From Eumeta japonica (taxonomy: Eukaryota; Arthropoda; Insecta; Lepidoptera; Psychidae): a stretch of DNA of 64,000 bases. The translations under genes were made by a program, and so were the position numbers. The notes beneath the pieces are model-generated. The model saw nothing but the letters and a program-made list of their open reading frames with translations. It did no database searches and was not told where the DNA came from. The stretch covers positions 372,001 to 436,000 of the forward strand of contig BGZK01000161.1 in the NCBI GenBank assembly GCA_005406025.1. Reading direction: 5' to 3'. Of this stretch, positions 11,601 to 25,357 are shown piece by piece (position 1 is the first letter of the stretch; every line of letters starts with the position of its first letter).

Positions 11601-14600
11601 ATAGGAATAACCATTGATTAATCAAATATAACAATTTTTAAATACATGATATAGTTAACCACCATTGTTGTGTAATACAAGAAATTACACGAGAGAAACT
11701 GATGACATTAAACACTGAAATTTTACACAGAAGTATTTAATATAATTAATATCTTCCGTGTAATCTCTAAGAAGAACACAAACAGTAATGCTTTTTTATC
11801 TTTAATCTCGTTCCATAAAATAATATTTCAGAAAAAAATGGTCTATTAGAATTTAGAATGTTGATTGACGTAGGCTAATATTTTCAAATTTTTTAGAGTT
11901 CCAAAAATATATTTATTTGTTTTAGGCACAGGGACTAATGGATAAAATTTGAACAAACTTCAAGGTTTGATACAATACAAATAAAATGGGACCGAAGTTG
12001 TTCAAATATAGGTTTTGTACAATGCAAATAAGAAAATTCTATGAATATTGTCAATGTGCTTTTGAGTTTTATTAGCAATCAGATTAAATAGTGATTTCAA
12101 AATTGAATAATGATTTTTTTAGTGACTATATTTTAATGATGAGCTACCTGTTGCTTCTCCTGCTTTTCTTCTTCTAAGGATAACTTCTTAAGTTCAGATA
12201 GCAGGTCAAGGCTTCCGGCGTCTTCGGTTACGTAATCCGCATCATCGTCATTCAACATGGCGGCTATTAATCCACAATGACAACAAACTTGACGTAACCT
12301 TAGCAAGAGCACCAAGATCTCGTGGGATTTGACTGGTTTGGCCCCTGCGAAAGCATTAAAATTTACTGTAGATCAATCTTGTAAACTTGATACCACCAGT
12401 CAATATTCTAATGACATCAAAAATACGCCAAGATGAGAAGGGTTGCTGCCACGCGCCCTCGGTTGATGTAATTTTAGTGTCAATATTGACTGAATCATTC
12501 TGAGTTTATAAAATAGGTCTGTAAGTAGTAAAATATTCTAAGTTGTCATTCCCATGGTTTTAATCATATTAATTTATAATTTTGTATGTAACTAAGCCGA
12601 ATAAAAATTTGTATCTTCCACAGTGATTTATGAATTGACAATGAAATTGGTTAAAAGAATACTTTTCTATTTAGTGTATAGTACGATATAAAGCAATGAG
12701 CTCCATGAAATAAATAAAGAAAATTGGCAAATATTCTAGCTATTAACAATGTTGAACAGTTTAACATTGTTGCAACAATTAGGTTTAACAAAAAATTATG
12801 TGAAAAATAATTTAATTATTCAAATCACAATACCTTGTAATGCAACCATTTTCTTATGCATTTTACTGTAGGCATCATTAGTTTTGGGCAATAAGCCACT
12901 GGCCATGTCTGCATGTTTCTCAGCACGTTGATGCAGGAATTGAGCAAACAATGTCTTTGAAAATACTAACACCTGAAAAATGATATTTTTTTTAGTAATA
13001 TTTACAATGTTATAAAGTACTATTTAAAAAAAAAAGTGGTATTTTAATTTTACATCTTCTGATAGAGAAACACAATTTACTATAAAGAAACAATTTCATA
13101 TCTGACTAAAGGCAAGATAAATAATAAAATTTAACAGCTTGTGCAGCAATAGTGACAATAATTATTGTTATTACATACATCAGCATTTTTATTGTATTTC
13201 CATTTAATGACATTTCTATATCAAATAATAATGATATAATAGTATAATGCATACTTAAGAAATGTAAACATGAGATTCAATTCCCAGCAGGTGTTACATC
13301 TTTTGAAACAAAGTTTATAGCGTGTCACCTAAACCATAATTGTCTGAATTATAATACTCAACAATCAATGACAATATACCAATATATTCACTATACCTTT
13401 TGGTAAACATTCATCTCTTCTTTGGTAAGTGTCACATCAATATTAAGCATATCTCTGTTAGGCAAGCAGTCCAGCTGCCCTTTCTGCTGCAGCTGCACTT
13501 TAGTGCGTCTCAGTAGTAGACAGCTCATAATCATGCTTAGGCGGTCTTGACCACCTAGAGTTTTATTGTCAATCCACTTCTTCCACATCTACAAAAAAAA
13601 ACTAAAACATGAATATTAATATAAATAACAATACTTTGGAAAGAGAATAAAATTATCAATTCTACTCTTGCGCCGGAAACCAAAATTAAAACAAATACAA
13701 AAATGAAAAGCATAATTAAAACAAAGCTTTGATCGGTCCACCGACCTTATATTTGTGCCATATTTTTAACTTTTTAAGTGAAATATTTTGAAGAAAATGC
13801 ACCTTAACAGACTAACCCCAAAATAGCACTAAAATTACAAATGTAAAACTCTGTCTTATCTTCAAAGATTTTTAATATTCATTATTATTTGATAAAAACA
13901 CAATATATTCATATTATACAATGGCACACTAATTGCTTGAGTTTGAACTGTTAACTGCCAATTTTTTGAATATATGATGGAGTATAATTGTATCGGGATT
14001 AAGTGAGTTGATTGTCAAAGTGAAACTGTATAACTTCTAAAATATAATAAATAATCATAAATAAATTGTGAATAACAAACTTACTAAAAGATCATTGAAT
14101 GGAGTACACCTCAAGAATTTAAGCAATGCAAAAACATCCAAATCTTTATTTTGGACAGGCGTTCCGGTAAGGCACCAACGTTTATCGCTTTCTAAAGCAG
14201 ACACCGCCATGCTTGTGAGGGATTTATGATTGCGTACTATATGAGCCTCGTCTAAAATAACACGACGCCATCGCATCTTCATTAATACACCCCTCTGTAG
14301 GAAACAAATGAGTAATGTCTTTGAAAATTATAACTATAGAGAAATATGCCTAAAAATGTATGTGTACTAGTATAATAAAGCTGAAGAGTTTGTTTTTTCT
14401 TTTGAACATGCACACCTCAGTAATAACAAATCAAATTAGATTTTTTTTATATATAAACAATCTATTTATTGAGGAAGATAATAACGTATCTAAATAGTTT
14501 GTTTTGTTTCAATGCACTAATCTCTAGAACAACCAGTTAAATTAAAAAAATATACATTTCATAGACTATACTGAAGATTATAAACTATCTAATATTACAT

Positions 14601-17600
14601 TATGACCTTTAAAAGTCTAACTATTTTCATTTAATCAAGGAAGTTGACAATAATTGCTGTTTTGATAGACATCTTCGTCTGCACTGATTAAACTGTTTCA
14701 TGTAACAATAATGTTTAAAAAAATGTTAGTTTTTACAGTTCTACATAAAAGTCTACAATACCATATATTTATATTTAACAAGTAAAAGTTAGTTTTACAA
14801 AACAAAAAAAAATATTTATTTAAATTATTATTATAATTGTGAAAGTGTATATAATCATTACTTGATCACGTTTTGACGGCTGAACAGAGAATCAGCTGAA
14901 ACTTTACAGTAATACAGTTGTACATGAAAATAACATACAGGCTATAATTTATAAGCATACTTACTTTTGACTGTGGCTTTGCTCCCATAGAAAGAATTCT
15001 TTACTTTTGCTTATTGATTATTGGTAACAGAAGTGGTCAAGAGACGTTCAAATTCGACATTGGTCCAGAATCATAAACGCGAACAGGACCAAGATCCAGA
15101 ACGTAAATGAGGTCTTTTCATAATAATCTAAATATTATGTGCGTTTTCAGTGTAAGAGTATGAGTTTTTTTGGATTAATTTCATCAGAGTTGAATTGAAA
15201 ACAGAATGGGAACTGGAATCAGAATCCAGAGCAGAATCAGGAGTAAGAACGAGAGCGGGACCGAGATCGGGATCATGTTTTTTGGGATTATTAATCAATA
15301 AAATTATGGAAAAATTTATTTTATATCCACGCGAGCGAAGCCGCAAGTTAAAGCTAGTATGTTCATAATTGAATATTATATACTGGTGTTACTTTAATAA
15401 ACGGTGATTGCAATCAAATAAGGTTCTGTCTATTGATATGTACACAAAGTTAATCCCAGGAATCGAAGTAAGGACAGTTTTTAGATTAAAGATTTTTTAC
15501 ATCCAAATAATAGAGTAATGGTTTTACATGGAGCCACTCACTGTGTGACATATTTGAATTACATTTATATCTAGGTGACAATATCTCACAACAACTTTAT
15601 TAAAATTCAGATTATTATCAGAGATTCCCAATTGAAATTTTCAAAGTTGACAATTATTAAACGATACACACTATTAAACATATCAGATATTGAATTCAGC
15701 TATACAAGATCTTCCATAAAAACTGATGCGTTCCTCGAAGTAATGAATTGGTTGAATTTGAATTGTTAATAATAAATTGCTAATTTTAAGTTTTTTTTTA
15801 AAACCTTTTCAAGATCCCTTTGCAGTATATTGTATGTAGTCAATACCACGTCGTAACTTGAAATTCGGTGCGGTTGTGTAGCTCTAGCAGAACCATGATG
15901 TAAGCATACATTGAGTGTATGAGGCTTGCAATGTTTTTTTATTTCTTCAGACCACTGCTGAAGAAGTGAAGCCGGGCATACAACCAATGTCCCACCACGG
16001 ACCACTGAAAACAGGGATAGAGGATAACAAATTTATAAAATAATAAATGATATATAATTATTTATTTATTCTCGATTCGTGATTATTAAACATATGTTTT
16101 ATATTTATAACATTTGATGTGCTATTTCACCACACCTGTTTTATGGATACACTGTTTATTATGTTAGACTTATGAGACTGTTAAATGGATCATGGTATGC
16201 CTGTTTAAATGAAATAAATGTAATCACTTAAAAGCCACCACATTATATAAGATGAATAGCTGATCAGTCGTGCCAGTTGCTTAAATTAAATACCTTGATA
16301 GACATAACAAAATTTGTTAATGTATTAAAATGCTTCGGCAAACTGTGCATAATGGATTGAAATAAACAAAGAGGAAAGTTGTAATATTATTTTATATATG
16401 AACGAAATCTGTGTTTGTGTAACTTACTAATAGTAAATTAAATTGTTTTTAGATTTTTACTACTATTGACTTTACATCAATGGAATTACAGTAGAAAAAT
16501 CACAAATTGTAACTTTAATGCCAAAACTTTAAGAACATTGCATTGGTGTTTATAAAGAATAAGAAATTCACAAAAATCATGAAGAAATATTTAGTGATAT
16601 GATAAAAAAATTGAGATATGTTTGATTAAAAAAAGTACAACTCGATTGATTGGCAGATATTAATTATAGATAAAATTTTATGGGCGAGATAAAAAAGGCA
16701 TCAAAATCTGGCATTTCATAACTCTTTTATACATAACCATAATATATACCCACATTTTGAATTTTCCTTGCTGTTCCAACTGCGTTCATTGCTGTCATCA
16801 TCTTGGTCTTCAAATTTATCTCTGGAAATTATTATTAGTGAGATCATCGTAATCGTTTTTCCCAAGCCCATATCGTCAGCTGTAATAAAGAATTTACATT
16901 AGATCCCCACTGTCATGAGATTGTATAAAGGATAAAAAGCAGCAATGGTTCAGAAGTTAAGAGTGTGCCTTCAAATTAGAAGATACTGGGTTTAATACTG
17001 ACCACAGGTAAATTCATAAAGGGGCTTTTAACTATGTCAAATAAACCATTTGCTCCGTAACTCCAAGAGCGTATTCAGCTATTGGTTGTGGTCATTGTCA
17101 TCGCATTACTAACTAAATTTTTTTTTTATCTAAATCAATCCAATCATTTATGCTTAATAATAAGTACTTCGAATAAACAATTAATAATTCTCAATCTGAT
17201 TCTTAAAGTGTTGATAAAAACTCCTTGGACAATCACTGATACTGGTCAAGAACAACACTCTTATTTTTGAACCATAATTTCTTACACCATGTACAATATA
17301 TACCAAGTATGCCGCCGCGGGGCCGTTGAGTCTCGCGCCACTGCAGCCAGGCAAGAGCATGCTGTTGGTACGGCATGAGTGTCGTTTTGAGGGCCGAGGG
17401 CTGGGGCGCGCGCTTGCTTTCCGGTGGTCGCGATTCCAGCGACGAGTGCAGGTCGCGAAGACGTTCTAATATCATCTGACGCTCCGCCATGTGTGTTGCC
17501 ATAGCTGCAATGTTTTAAATTAATCTGTTTACACATCGGTCCTATTATAGCAACATCTTTTTGTCTGGTCTATCGCTGCTGGGTATCACATCCGGTAGCA

Positions 17601-20600
17601 TCAAAGAAACATTTTTCTTTGTGTAATTGTACCATTGTACAATTACACCAGGTCAGATTTTACAGGACCACAAAGGTTGTTGATTGGTATATCACTAAAA
17701 TTATGTATGCTCTTCTACCAACATCACTAATCATAAAGGACATGTACCATAAAATATAACTAACAGTTTTGTGTGTGAAAACACTCATAGTCTCATACAT
17801 ACATATACATCTTCAGAAATGGATCCGCTTTTTAAACTGTTCCCACATCCTGTTTTTAATAATCAAATGGAATGGTATATTTTGAAGGATTAATTGTTTT
17901 TACTGGATCCAAAATACTGTCATGTATGTGAACACCCTTAAAAGACATGTGGCTCTACAAAAATAATAATGATCTACTATAAACGGTCCCACAGACAATT
18001 CTATTTGAACTAGGTATTACAACTTTAATGAAAAACAAAGTTTTTTTTTCACACACTAATGTGAAATGGGTAAACAAAACAAAACTTGGAGAATCAGAAT
18101 AAATAATTCATTTTGAAACTACTTAATCTTAAAGAGAATTTTAACCATTTAAAAGGTTTACATTATAAGCGTTCATTCACATAATACCAATAATAATAAA
18201 ATAACATAATAATAATTTTCAATTTGATTTCAATAACATAAAAATTAATGTAGTTGAAAAACTCACACTTTCAATTGTTTTGTAATTTAAGGAGCTAGAT
18301 TCCCTAATTAGTTATTGGATTATTAAATCCAGTAACTAATTAGAGAATCAAATTAAGAAAACATGCAACAGAATTTTTATTATCGTATTGAAAGAAATGT
18401 AATGAAATATAAATTTTAAAATATACATTATACTGACCTTGTTTACCGAACATCCTGGGTTGAACTCCATCACTGGCCATTTGGATATCATCCCATGTGA
18501 AGCCTTTCCGTGTTTTATCATTGAAACCATCTTTAGCTATATCAGCGTCTGTTGGATTCGCTGTAATCAAACATATCAAATGTATTTATTTAATAAACCA
18601 TGAAATATATTAATACAACGCACGAAATTCTGGCGCTGTGAAGTCAATCACAAAAGCGACGCAAAGGCGTAAAATAGGAATACAGGGGAAAAGAAGGGTT
18701 GAGGAGTGTTGAATTTTCATAAGCAATTCAGAGCAGCAGTTACGTACAATGTACTGTACAAACTAAGAATTTCTATGAGACACACTTCAATTGTAACAAA
18801 TTTTCAACTAACTTGGTTCAACCACCATGACAGCTACTTTTTCAGCTTGATTTTTAATATCTGCTTCAAGTTTCAAAAGACGTTCCTGAAGTTTAAGACC
18901 ATTGTCTGGCAGGGTTTTAACATCCATGTTTTCAAATAGGTACTGTCAGACAAGAGAAATAAAATTATGTATATTATTAGTAAATACATTTTCAAAACAT
19001 ATCAATTTATATATACATACATTGTTTATTATATTTTTTATAATTACTATACAGTAGGGAATTATTTATTTGAATACTAGAAATTATATTCACATTTCAA
19101 GCGGCCAAAGATAGTGGAAAAATGAGATTTTATATGATTTTCAGTACTTATTTCAAATTCTATTATATTAAAGCAACAGCCAATTTTTATACAAATTTTC
19201 AAATATTAGGTGCAAATATTTCTTTAAATTTAAATTAAAAAAAAATCATTTTATCAACAATACAAAACTGTATAAAGGTTGCATTACTTACAATTTGTTA
19301 ATTTAGTTTCAGATATAAATAATGAAATATGTATGACATATAAAAAATAAAGTTACTAGATAAAAATGCACCATATTACTAATAGAAAACCATTAGCTAT
19401 TCTTAAAAAAAAAAAAAGGATTTGCTACAGACAACTATCAGAGTGCATTAAAATTGAACTTGAGAATTGGAAATAATATCAATAAAAAAACTCAAACAAA
19501 AGAAAAATTTCATTTCAAAAAAGTGTTTCCAAGTTCAATTTATGTATTTTGAAAGAACAAACTGTAATTTCTTATATACAATTGTTTTTTTGGAAAACAT
19601 TTCCTTTTAGTTTTTAAGTAAGAATAATGAGAACTGATAAATCAAATTGTTATTTAGTTGTTGAATATATCTCAAAAATTTATTAAGACTACATAGAAGT
19701 AAGAAAAATAGGTTATACTAAACTCCTTGAACTCAATTATTTTCATAATAAGTGATCATATTACAATTAATTAAATACAATTAAAACTAAAAATATCTAT
19801 ATATAATATGTATCTATATAAATAAAGATATAATAAGAAAAATTAATATCCTATTTTTTTTTAAATATCTAGTATTGTATAAGAATGGAGCTATGTATGC
19901 AAAATACTAGATTGGCTGTCTTGTGTTGTGTCTAAGTTGGTAAAAAAATCAGATAAAATAATATGCAAGATATGTTCATTTATAATATAATCTAGGGATT
20001 TCAAGTATTTACAATTAAGTTTTAAATATATTTGACAATAACATTTTTAAATATTTTGAAAATTACATTATAGACAATCATTATCACCAATCATTTCTTT
20101 TTTTTTAATAGCATTTTTGAAAGTGCAAACGAGCTTACTAGACAATCGTCACAATCCATGGACAGTCACAATTCCAATGGAGTCACCATGTTACTTGCTT
20201 CTTGGGTAATAATAGGATATCTGATGGAGGTGGAATTCATTGAGGTTTACCGGACCACAGGCACTCTCAATGGACAAAACTCATTTCCATTTGTATTATT
20301 TCAAGATAAATTAGAATAATCAATTTTTAGATAAAATATTATGCTACACACCAGGATTCTTTAAAAAACGCCCGCTCTCTTAGGGGGCTTTATTGATAGA
20401 CAACATAAATTATGGGGAAAATTAATTTAGATAAGTTGTTAATTTAGAGTATGTGCCTCTTATAGATGCAATCACTTAAGAATGTGCTAGAAGTTTGTTG
20501 GTAAAAACGGGCATTAGACATGTATCTAACCAGAGCTGAATTTTATAATACTAGTCTTATTCACTTCGAGTGAAGTCTATAGTGAAAGAAATTAAAGCAA

Positions 20601-23600
20601 CTGCAGCCCATGCTGTGTTTTTCTATAAGTTTAGTGTGAATCCTCTACATGACAATTATCTATATCATCAGAAAGCGTGACATTTAGTAATGTATATTTG
20701 AAAATGATAGACAAATACATAGCTCAACATAACTCGGTTAAGCTGAGATAATAAAAATTATAAATGAGAAAAAGGATGGCTTAGTTGTCACCAAACTACA
20801 GCTTCATAAGGCAACATAGACTTAACCATCAATCATTTATGGAAAGAATCTAGAATTGTTTAAACAACAATAAAATAAATAAATGTATTGTTTTTTTGCT
20901 CCCATTGTAAGTAGGTGTTTACTGCTTAAATTCTTATTTGGAGTGTGTCAGGAGAAAATATTTCTTTTCACTCTAGTGTGGCTCCTGGAAGAAAAAGTAT
21001 TGTCCGCATAGCTATAAAATTTGTATTTGTCGACCATGTAACTGCCGGAGATACCAGATAATAATTGCATAAAATTAAAATTATAATAAATAAAATTAAA
21101 AATAATGAAATTGACATAGATACATAGAAAACAGTACTAATACCTGTTTACTTTCATTCAGCGAAATGAAATTAAAAAAAAAGATTCGTTAGCTATTTGT
21201 GAGTCATAAAAATACAATTATTCAATAACAAAATAATAAAATACAATAACCAATATGTTTGTTATTTCATTGCACGGAAATATTGAACAAATCTTAATAT
21301 AGGTGCATATATTAGCACTAATGTCATGTACATCGAGAACAAAAAAAAAATTATTTACTAGTAAAAATTTATTTACTAGTACATATTAGTTATTTAGTAG
21401 TGTATTGATGTAAAACAGCAGAAACATAAACTACTCACCTTGACATTGTGTAGATCTTGTCTGAGTACCTCAAGTTTATTAAGTTCATTGTCTCGCACAT
21501 TTTTTTTTACATATACTACCTTTTGATTAGGATAACTACTTGGCATTACATACTGTTGGAAGACACTCTCGACAATTTCATTGTTTTCTTTGTTATGCTT
21601 ATCATTTTTCAGCTTAATTTTAGGTGATTTTTTGGAAGTGGGACTTTTCAATGTTTTGTTGTTGAGTTTTGGCTAAAAGAATTATTTCAAAATCATAAGA
21701 TAGTAAATAAAACGACAGACCATAAAAATACAACAGGGAAAGTATTAAATTCTTAATTTGACTTACATTTTTAGACATTATAGCTCAAGCAAAATCTCTT
21801 AATAAATTTAACACCAACACTAATGTTGTTACTCAATAAGCAATTTAAAAATATTTTACCTAAAAACTAACACCTACCCACATATACTACAATTATTTTA
21901 AGTATTTTAATACACTACAGTTACTAGATTAACTCTGTAATATAAGCATCTAAAGCAATAATTATATGAAAATTTGCTTTTTTAAAAAAAGGTCATCATT
22001 TTTTTTATTTATTCGAATCAAATCAAATCAATATAAATTATTTGTTTATTTGAATGGAATAAAGTGATGTCACTTTTTTCGCCACATATGTTTTATTGTA
22101 TTTAAAATTTATGTACTACCTCATCTTCATCACTGCTGCTAATTGCTATTACTTCTGGCGCTGTATCTATTACCGTCACTTCATCATCAATTTGAACATC
22201 CTTAATATTTTGCACTTCCTTCAACACATTACCGTCTACGTTTTCATCTTGAGCACACATAGAAACCTCAATAGCTTCTAATTCTATGTGTTTAGTCAGG
22301 TCTTGTGACATTTCATGTGAATTTTCAATCGATGAACATGAGATCATTGAGGTGTCATTATCATTGCAAGTATTGAGTTTCGATTGTTGTGATGTGATTA
22401 CAGTATCATCCTTAATACTGACATCTGGTAAGTCCGTTAGGCTGTTCACTGAACCAGCCGCACTACCGTGTTTCAATGAATTCATGTTATCCTAAAAAGA
22501 AAAATCAATGAATTGAAAAGATAATTAAAATTATTTCCACGAAATGAATTATTTAAGAAATTTGAATTAATATTCAGGTAATATAAAAAGATTATTAATC
22601 TTTAATGATTTCTCTTGCTCTCAGTATTGTTTAATGACACATAATATTGCAGAATTAAACTAGAGAAATGCTTTAAAAAGCATATAGATTCTCCTATATT
22701 AGTGATTACTTTGAAGCTTTGAATTTTTACATGGGATTGGTGGGGGTGTGATCGAATAACGAGCATGCAGAGTGTATGAAGGAAGTTCAAATTGCTATAG
22801 ACACCCAATTTCTCATTTATTTAGATGTTCACTTGAAAAGTATTAATAATGGCATTCAAATGTATGCAAATCCTGTCAGTAAGAACTTCAGACAAACCCT
22901 GTCCTAAATACCCCATCTTATCAGTGGGACTTCTATAGAGATTTGAACTTCCTTAAGTTATTCCCTGAATGACATCAGCAAATCACAGCACTATCAATAC
23001 CAAGTGGCAATCAAGACTGCATATATCTTTGAATGTATGTAAACATGAAAAAAATGTAAAGAATTCTTAAAGAGTTCCTCTATTTCAAATACCTGGTATA
23101 CATAGTTAAGCAAATAATACTAGTTTTCAAAAAGTATTAGTTAAGAGTTTTCTATTTTATAAAAGAAAAAAGTTTTATATTGTCCAAAGAACAAGTTTAA
23201 AAAAAAAAACCAAAAACATGGAAATAATTCTATATTTTATCAATTCTATAAAATATATTCTGTCTACAAGACTATCAATATTTTTTATTTAACATAATAA
23301 TAAAGATCATAAATACCTCATCTGAATGTATAAAATCAGATTCGTCACTATTTATGTCCTTAGGTATAACACCCATGATACTGAACCTAGTAGCAGCAGA
23401 TACCAAGATATGATCTTCGTCATCATCCCCATCATCACTTTGATGAACACTATTTTTGATATCAACACCATTATTTTCAACGAATGAACTTTCTGAATCA
23501 GAATCTTGTAACACCATACATTTCTTAGTTTTCCGACCAATTATTGGGCTATCACTTGAATCATTGCTTTTATTACAATTTGATTTGACACAACGTCTCC

Positions 23601-25357
23601 AATTTGGAACTATTTCAGGTGAAAAATCCCCTAAAAGTATATATTCATATCAATATTGAAGCTTATGAAATAATTTATGCAGGTTTATAAATAGCATTGG
23701 GAGTTTTTCAACAAAATTACTGAAGTACACTTAAACTTTCATGAAGGACTTATAAATTATATAAAGGTACCAATTATTTATTTATGTTTAATGGGGATTT
23801 TAAAGACTTGCTTAGGGAGTTTAAATACAGTAGTGTCTATTATCCTAATTAATTGGGGAATAACGGTTTTTGGAAAAGTAATTTATTCTAATAATTGAAC
23901 TGTATCAATCCACCCAAATTTTTTATTAAAATAAATTGCCTTTTCACATAAAATCGGGCCAAAGATAGATTCCTCTTGTGATCTTTTTATATGAACCTTT
24001 TTATAAACAACATCTTATTAAATCTGAGCTCACGGCAAGCTTCATAATTTCACCATTCATTGATCTAACGCTAAAATCAAACTATAGCAAAAAAAATGTT
24101 ATGCTTATCTTCAGTTTTGTTATATTCAGATTTGTCTATTAACCATCTATTATGGATTAACTTTCCTTTAACTATCTCATAATTTTCTCTCTCTTAGGAA
24201 GAATATGTTTAAGTTTAGGTATATTAGATTGCAAAACTAATAATACACAGCAAATTTTGGACAATAGATCACAACTGAATACTAATGATGACAGGTATAG
24301 CATTGGTAAATCAGCATGAATGTGGTGTCAAGGAGAAACGAGCAGCACATGCATATGAGGCTAGCAGTTTCACCGACATTTGAATAGTCCATACCAAACT
24401 GTACTTTAAACTGTTTCATTCTCTTTGGTAGCACAATTTTAAAATTTAGACTTTGAATTTGAAAGACTAAGGAACACCAATAAAAGTTTCTGTTAAGATA
24501 TATTGTCATTTTCTTGTTTATGATTATCTAAAGCTTACAGACAAAGATCATTAAATTTGATGAGATTAGGACCTAAGTATTTAAGTCTGGGTTTTGTATT
24601 TATAGTACTTTAGTATGTATAGTAAGTACTTTAGTATGGTGCACTACCAATGCATTTGCACAATGTCAATAAATGTGGAGAGCCTAAATGGTAACACTAA
24701 CTTATAAATGAGATAATATTAACAATTCATTAATTAAAAATAATGACATTGATGTTAATGTTAACTTCAAAGAAATTATGAATTAATCTTGAAAAAGATC
24801 ATGAGTAGCCAGAAGAATTTAATGAAAAGAGGTTTTACCTTCATCCGAGTTGGACTCATATACTAATTCTTTTTTGCTACTATATTTATTACATCTATTG
24901 TTATTTCTTTTCTGCACAGACTCTAAAAATAATTAAAATTTTAATAGATATCATATTGTTACAATATATTTCGGTAATAAAATTTATTAATAATTATTAA
25001 ATAACAACCAATTAGTTACCATCACAAGAGTCCCTTCCGGTATAACTAATTCGTTGACAAACAGATATATTTCTGTCTTCAGGTAGCATAATAACTTCTG
25101 TAAATAATAAAATAGCTTTACATAAACTTTCAAATATTGGGATTAACATAATATAGTGAGATAAGTGCGACAATTCAAATACCATCTTCACTAGTATCAT
25201 CAGATTCTGCTACATAGGCTACCGTTTTATTTTTTACTTTCGGTGTCTTAAGTGTATGAAACGACTCATCTTCCATATAACTATTCTCAATTTCATCATC
25301 CGAATCGGACATTTTGCAATCTGTATTATCGCGGAATTCAAAGAACGAATTCTCCAT
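8669..25357 (-). CDS. TTF2: Transcription termination factor 2 / lodestar-like SNF2 ATPase, 19 exons
   Basis: This is a DNA-dependent ATPase of the SNF2 TTF2/lodestar branch; in known members it releases RNA polymerase II transcripts, notably at mitosis. Exons in coding order: 25183-25357, 25020-25097, 24839-24922, 23317-23630, 22120-22491, 21439-21672, 18813-18942, 18438-18560, 17304-17504, 16754-16879, 15805-16004, 14085-14294, 13397-13588, 12834-12972, 12148-12344, 11125-11296, 10036-10199, 9032-9189, 8669-8825. All have GT-AG borders and keep phase, giving 1141 aa, close to the family's usual 1050-1160. Residues 1 to about 460 are acidic and Ser/Asp-rich. Then come the nucleotide-binding loop DMGLGKT (573-579), DEAH (694-697), LTGTP (721-725) and the C-terminal helicase lobe with DPHWNP (1062-1067) and [11 protein letters not shown] (1074-1084). 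No N-terminal GRF zinc finger is seen. The start is the ATG at 25357, with no upstream exon evident. The family call rests on motifs read by eye; the nearest alternative is another SNF2 of the Rad5/HLTF type. Confidence 0.93.
15040..15356. repeat. Dispersed 'GATTCYGRTCY' low-complexity repeat, copy 3, TTF2 intron 11
   Basis: On the plus strand it reads ggaactggaatcagaatcca and gagcgggaccgagatcggg. It ends cgcgagcgaagccgcaag followed by aaagctagt, a tail very frequent in lepidopteran repeats (recalled). Inserted in the TTF2 intron between exons 15805-16004 and 14085-14294. Confidence 0.5.
16943..17000 (+). repeat. Possible tRNA-derived SINE remnant, TTF2 intron 9
   Basis: tggttcagaagttaagag resembles an A box and gggtttaatactgacc a decayed B box at plausible spacing. 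Too diverged for a firm call. Confidence 0.3.
18298..18345. repeat. Hairpin in TTF2 intron 8
   Basis: The arms gattccctaattagttat and, reversed, gattctctaattagttac pair over about 23 bases with two mismatches and a tiny loop. No gene or TIR context is seen. Confidence 0.55.
20124..20200. repeat. Diverged relative of the 2690-2850 repeat, TTF2 intron 6
   Basis: Words aacgagcttactagac, caatccatggacagtc and ccaatggagtcacc follow the same order as in the 2690-2850 copy. It is strongly decayed and lies in an intron. Confidence 0.35.
21768..21779 (-). other. Candidate alternative first coding exon of TTF2 (MSKN)
   Basis: On the minus strand an ATG opens four codons (Met-Ser-Lys-Asn) followed directly by a strong donor, GTAAGT. 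The phase is 0, which matches the next TTF2 exon (21439-21672, beginning Pro-Lys-Leu-Asn). The main transcript can also join exon 22120-22491 directly to 21439-21672 in phase, so these codons are not needed for the long form. A transcript starting just upstream would give a protein lacking the acidic N-terminal part but keeping the whole ATPase. This is inferred from splice signals only. Confidence 0.35.

Noticed and set aside
22120..25357. A separate acidic-protein gene upstream of TTF2
   Set aside because: Its last exon ends in phase 0 and joins exon 21439-21672 without a stop, so one long TTF2 is the simpler model.
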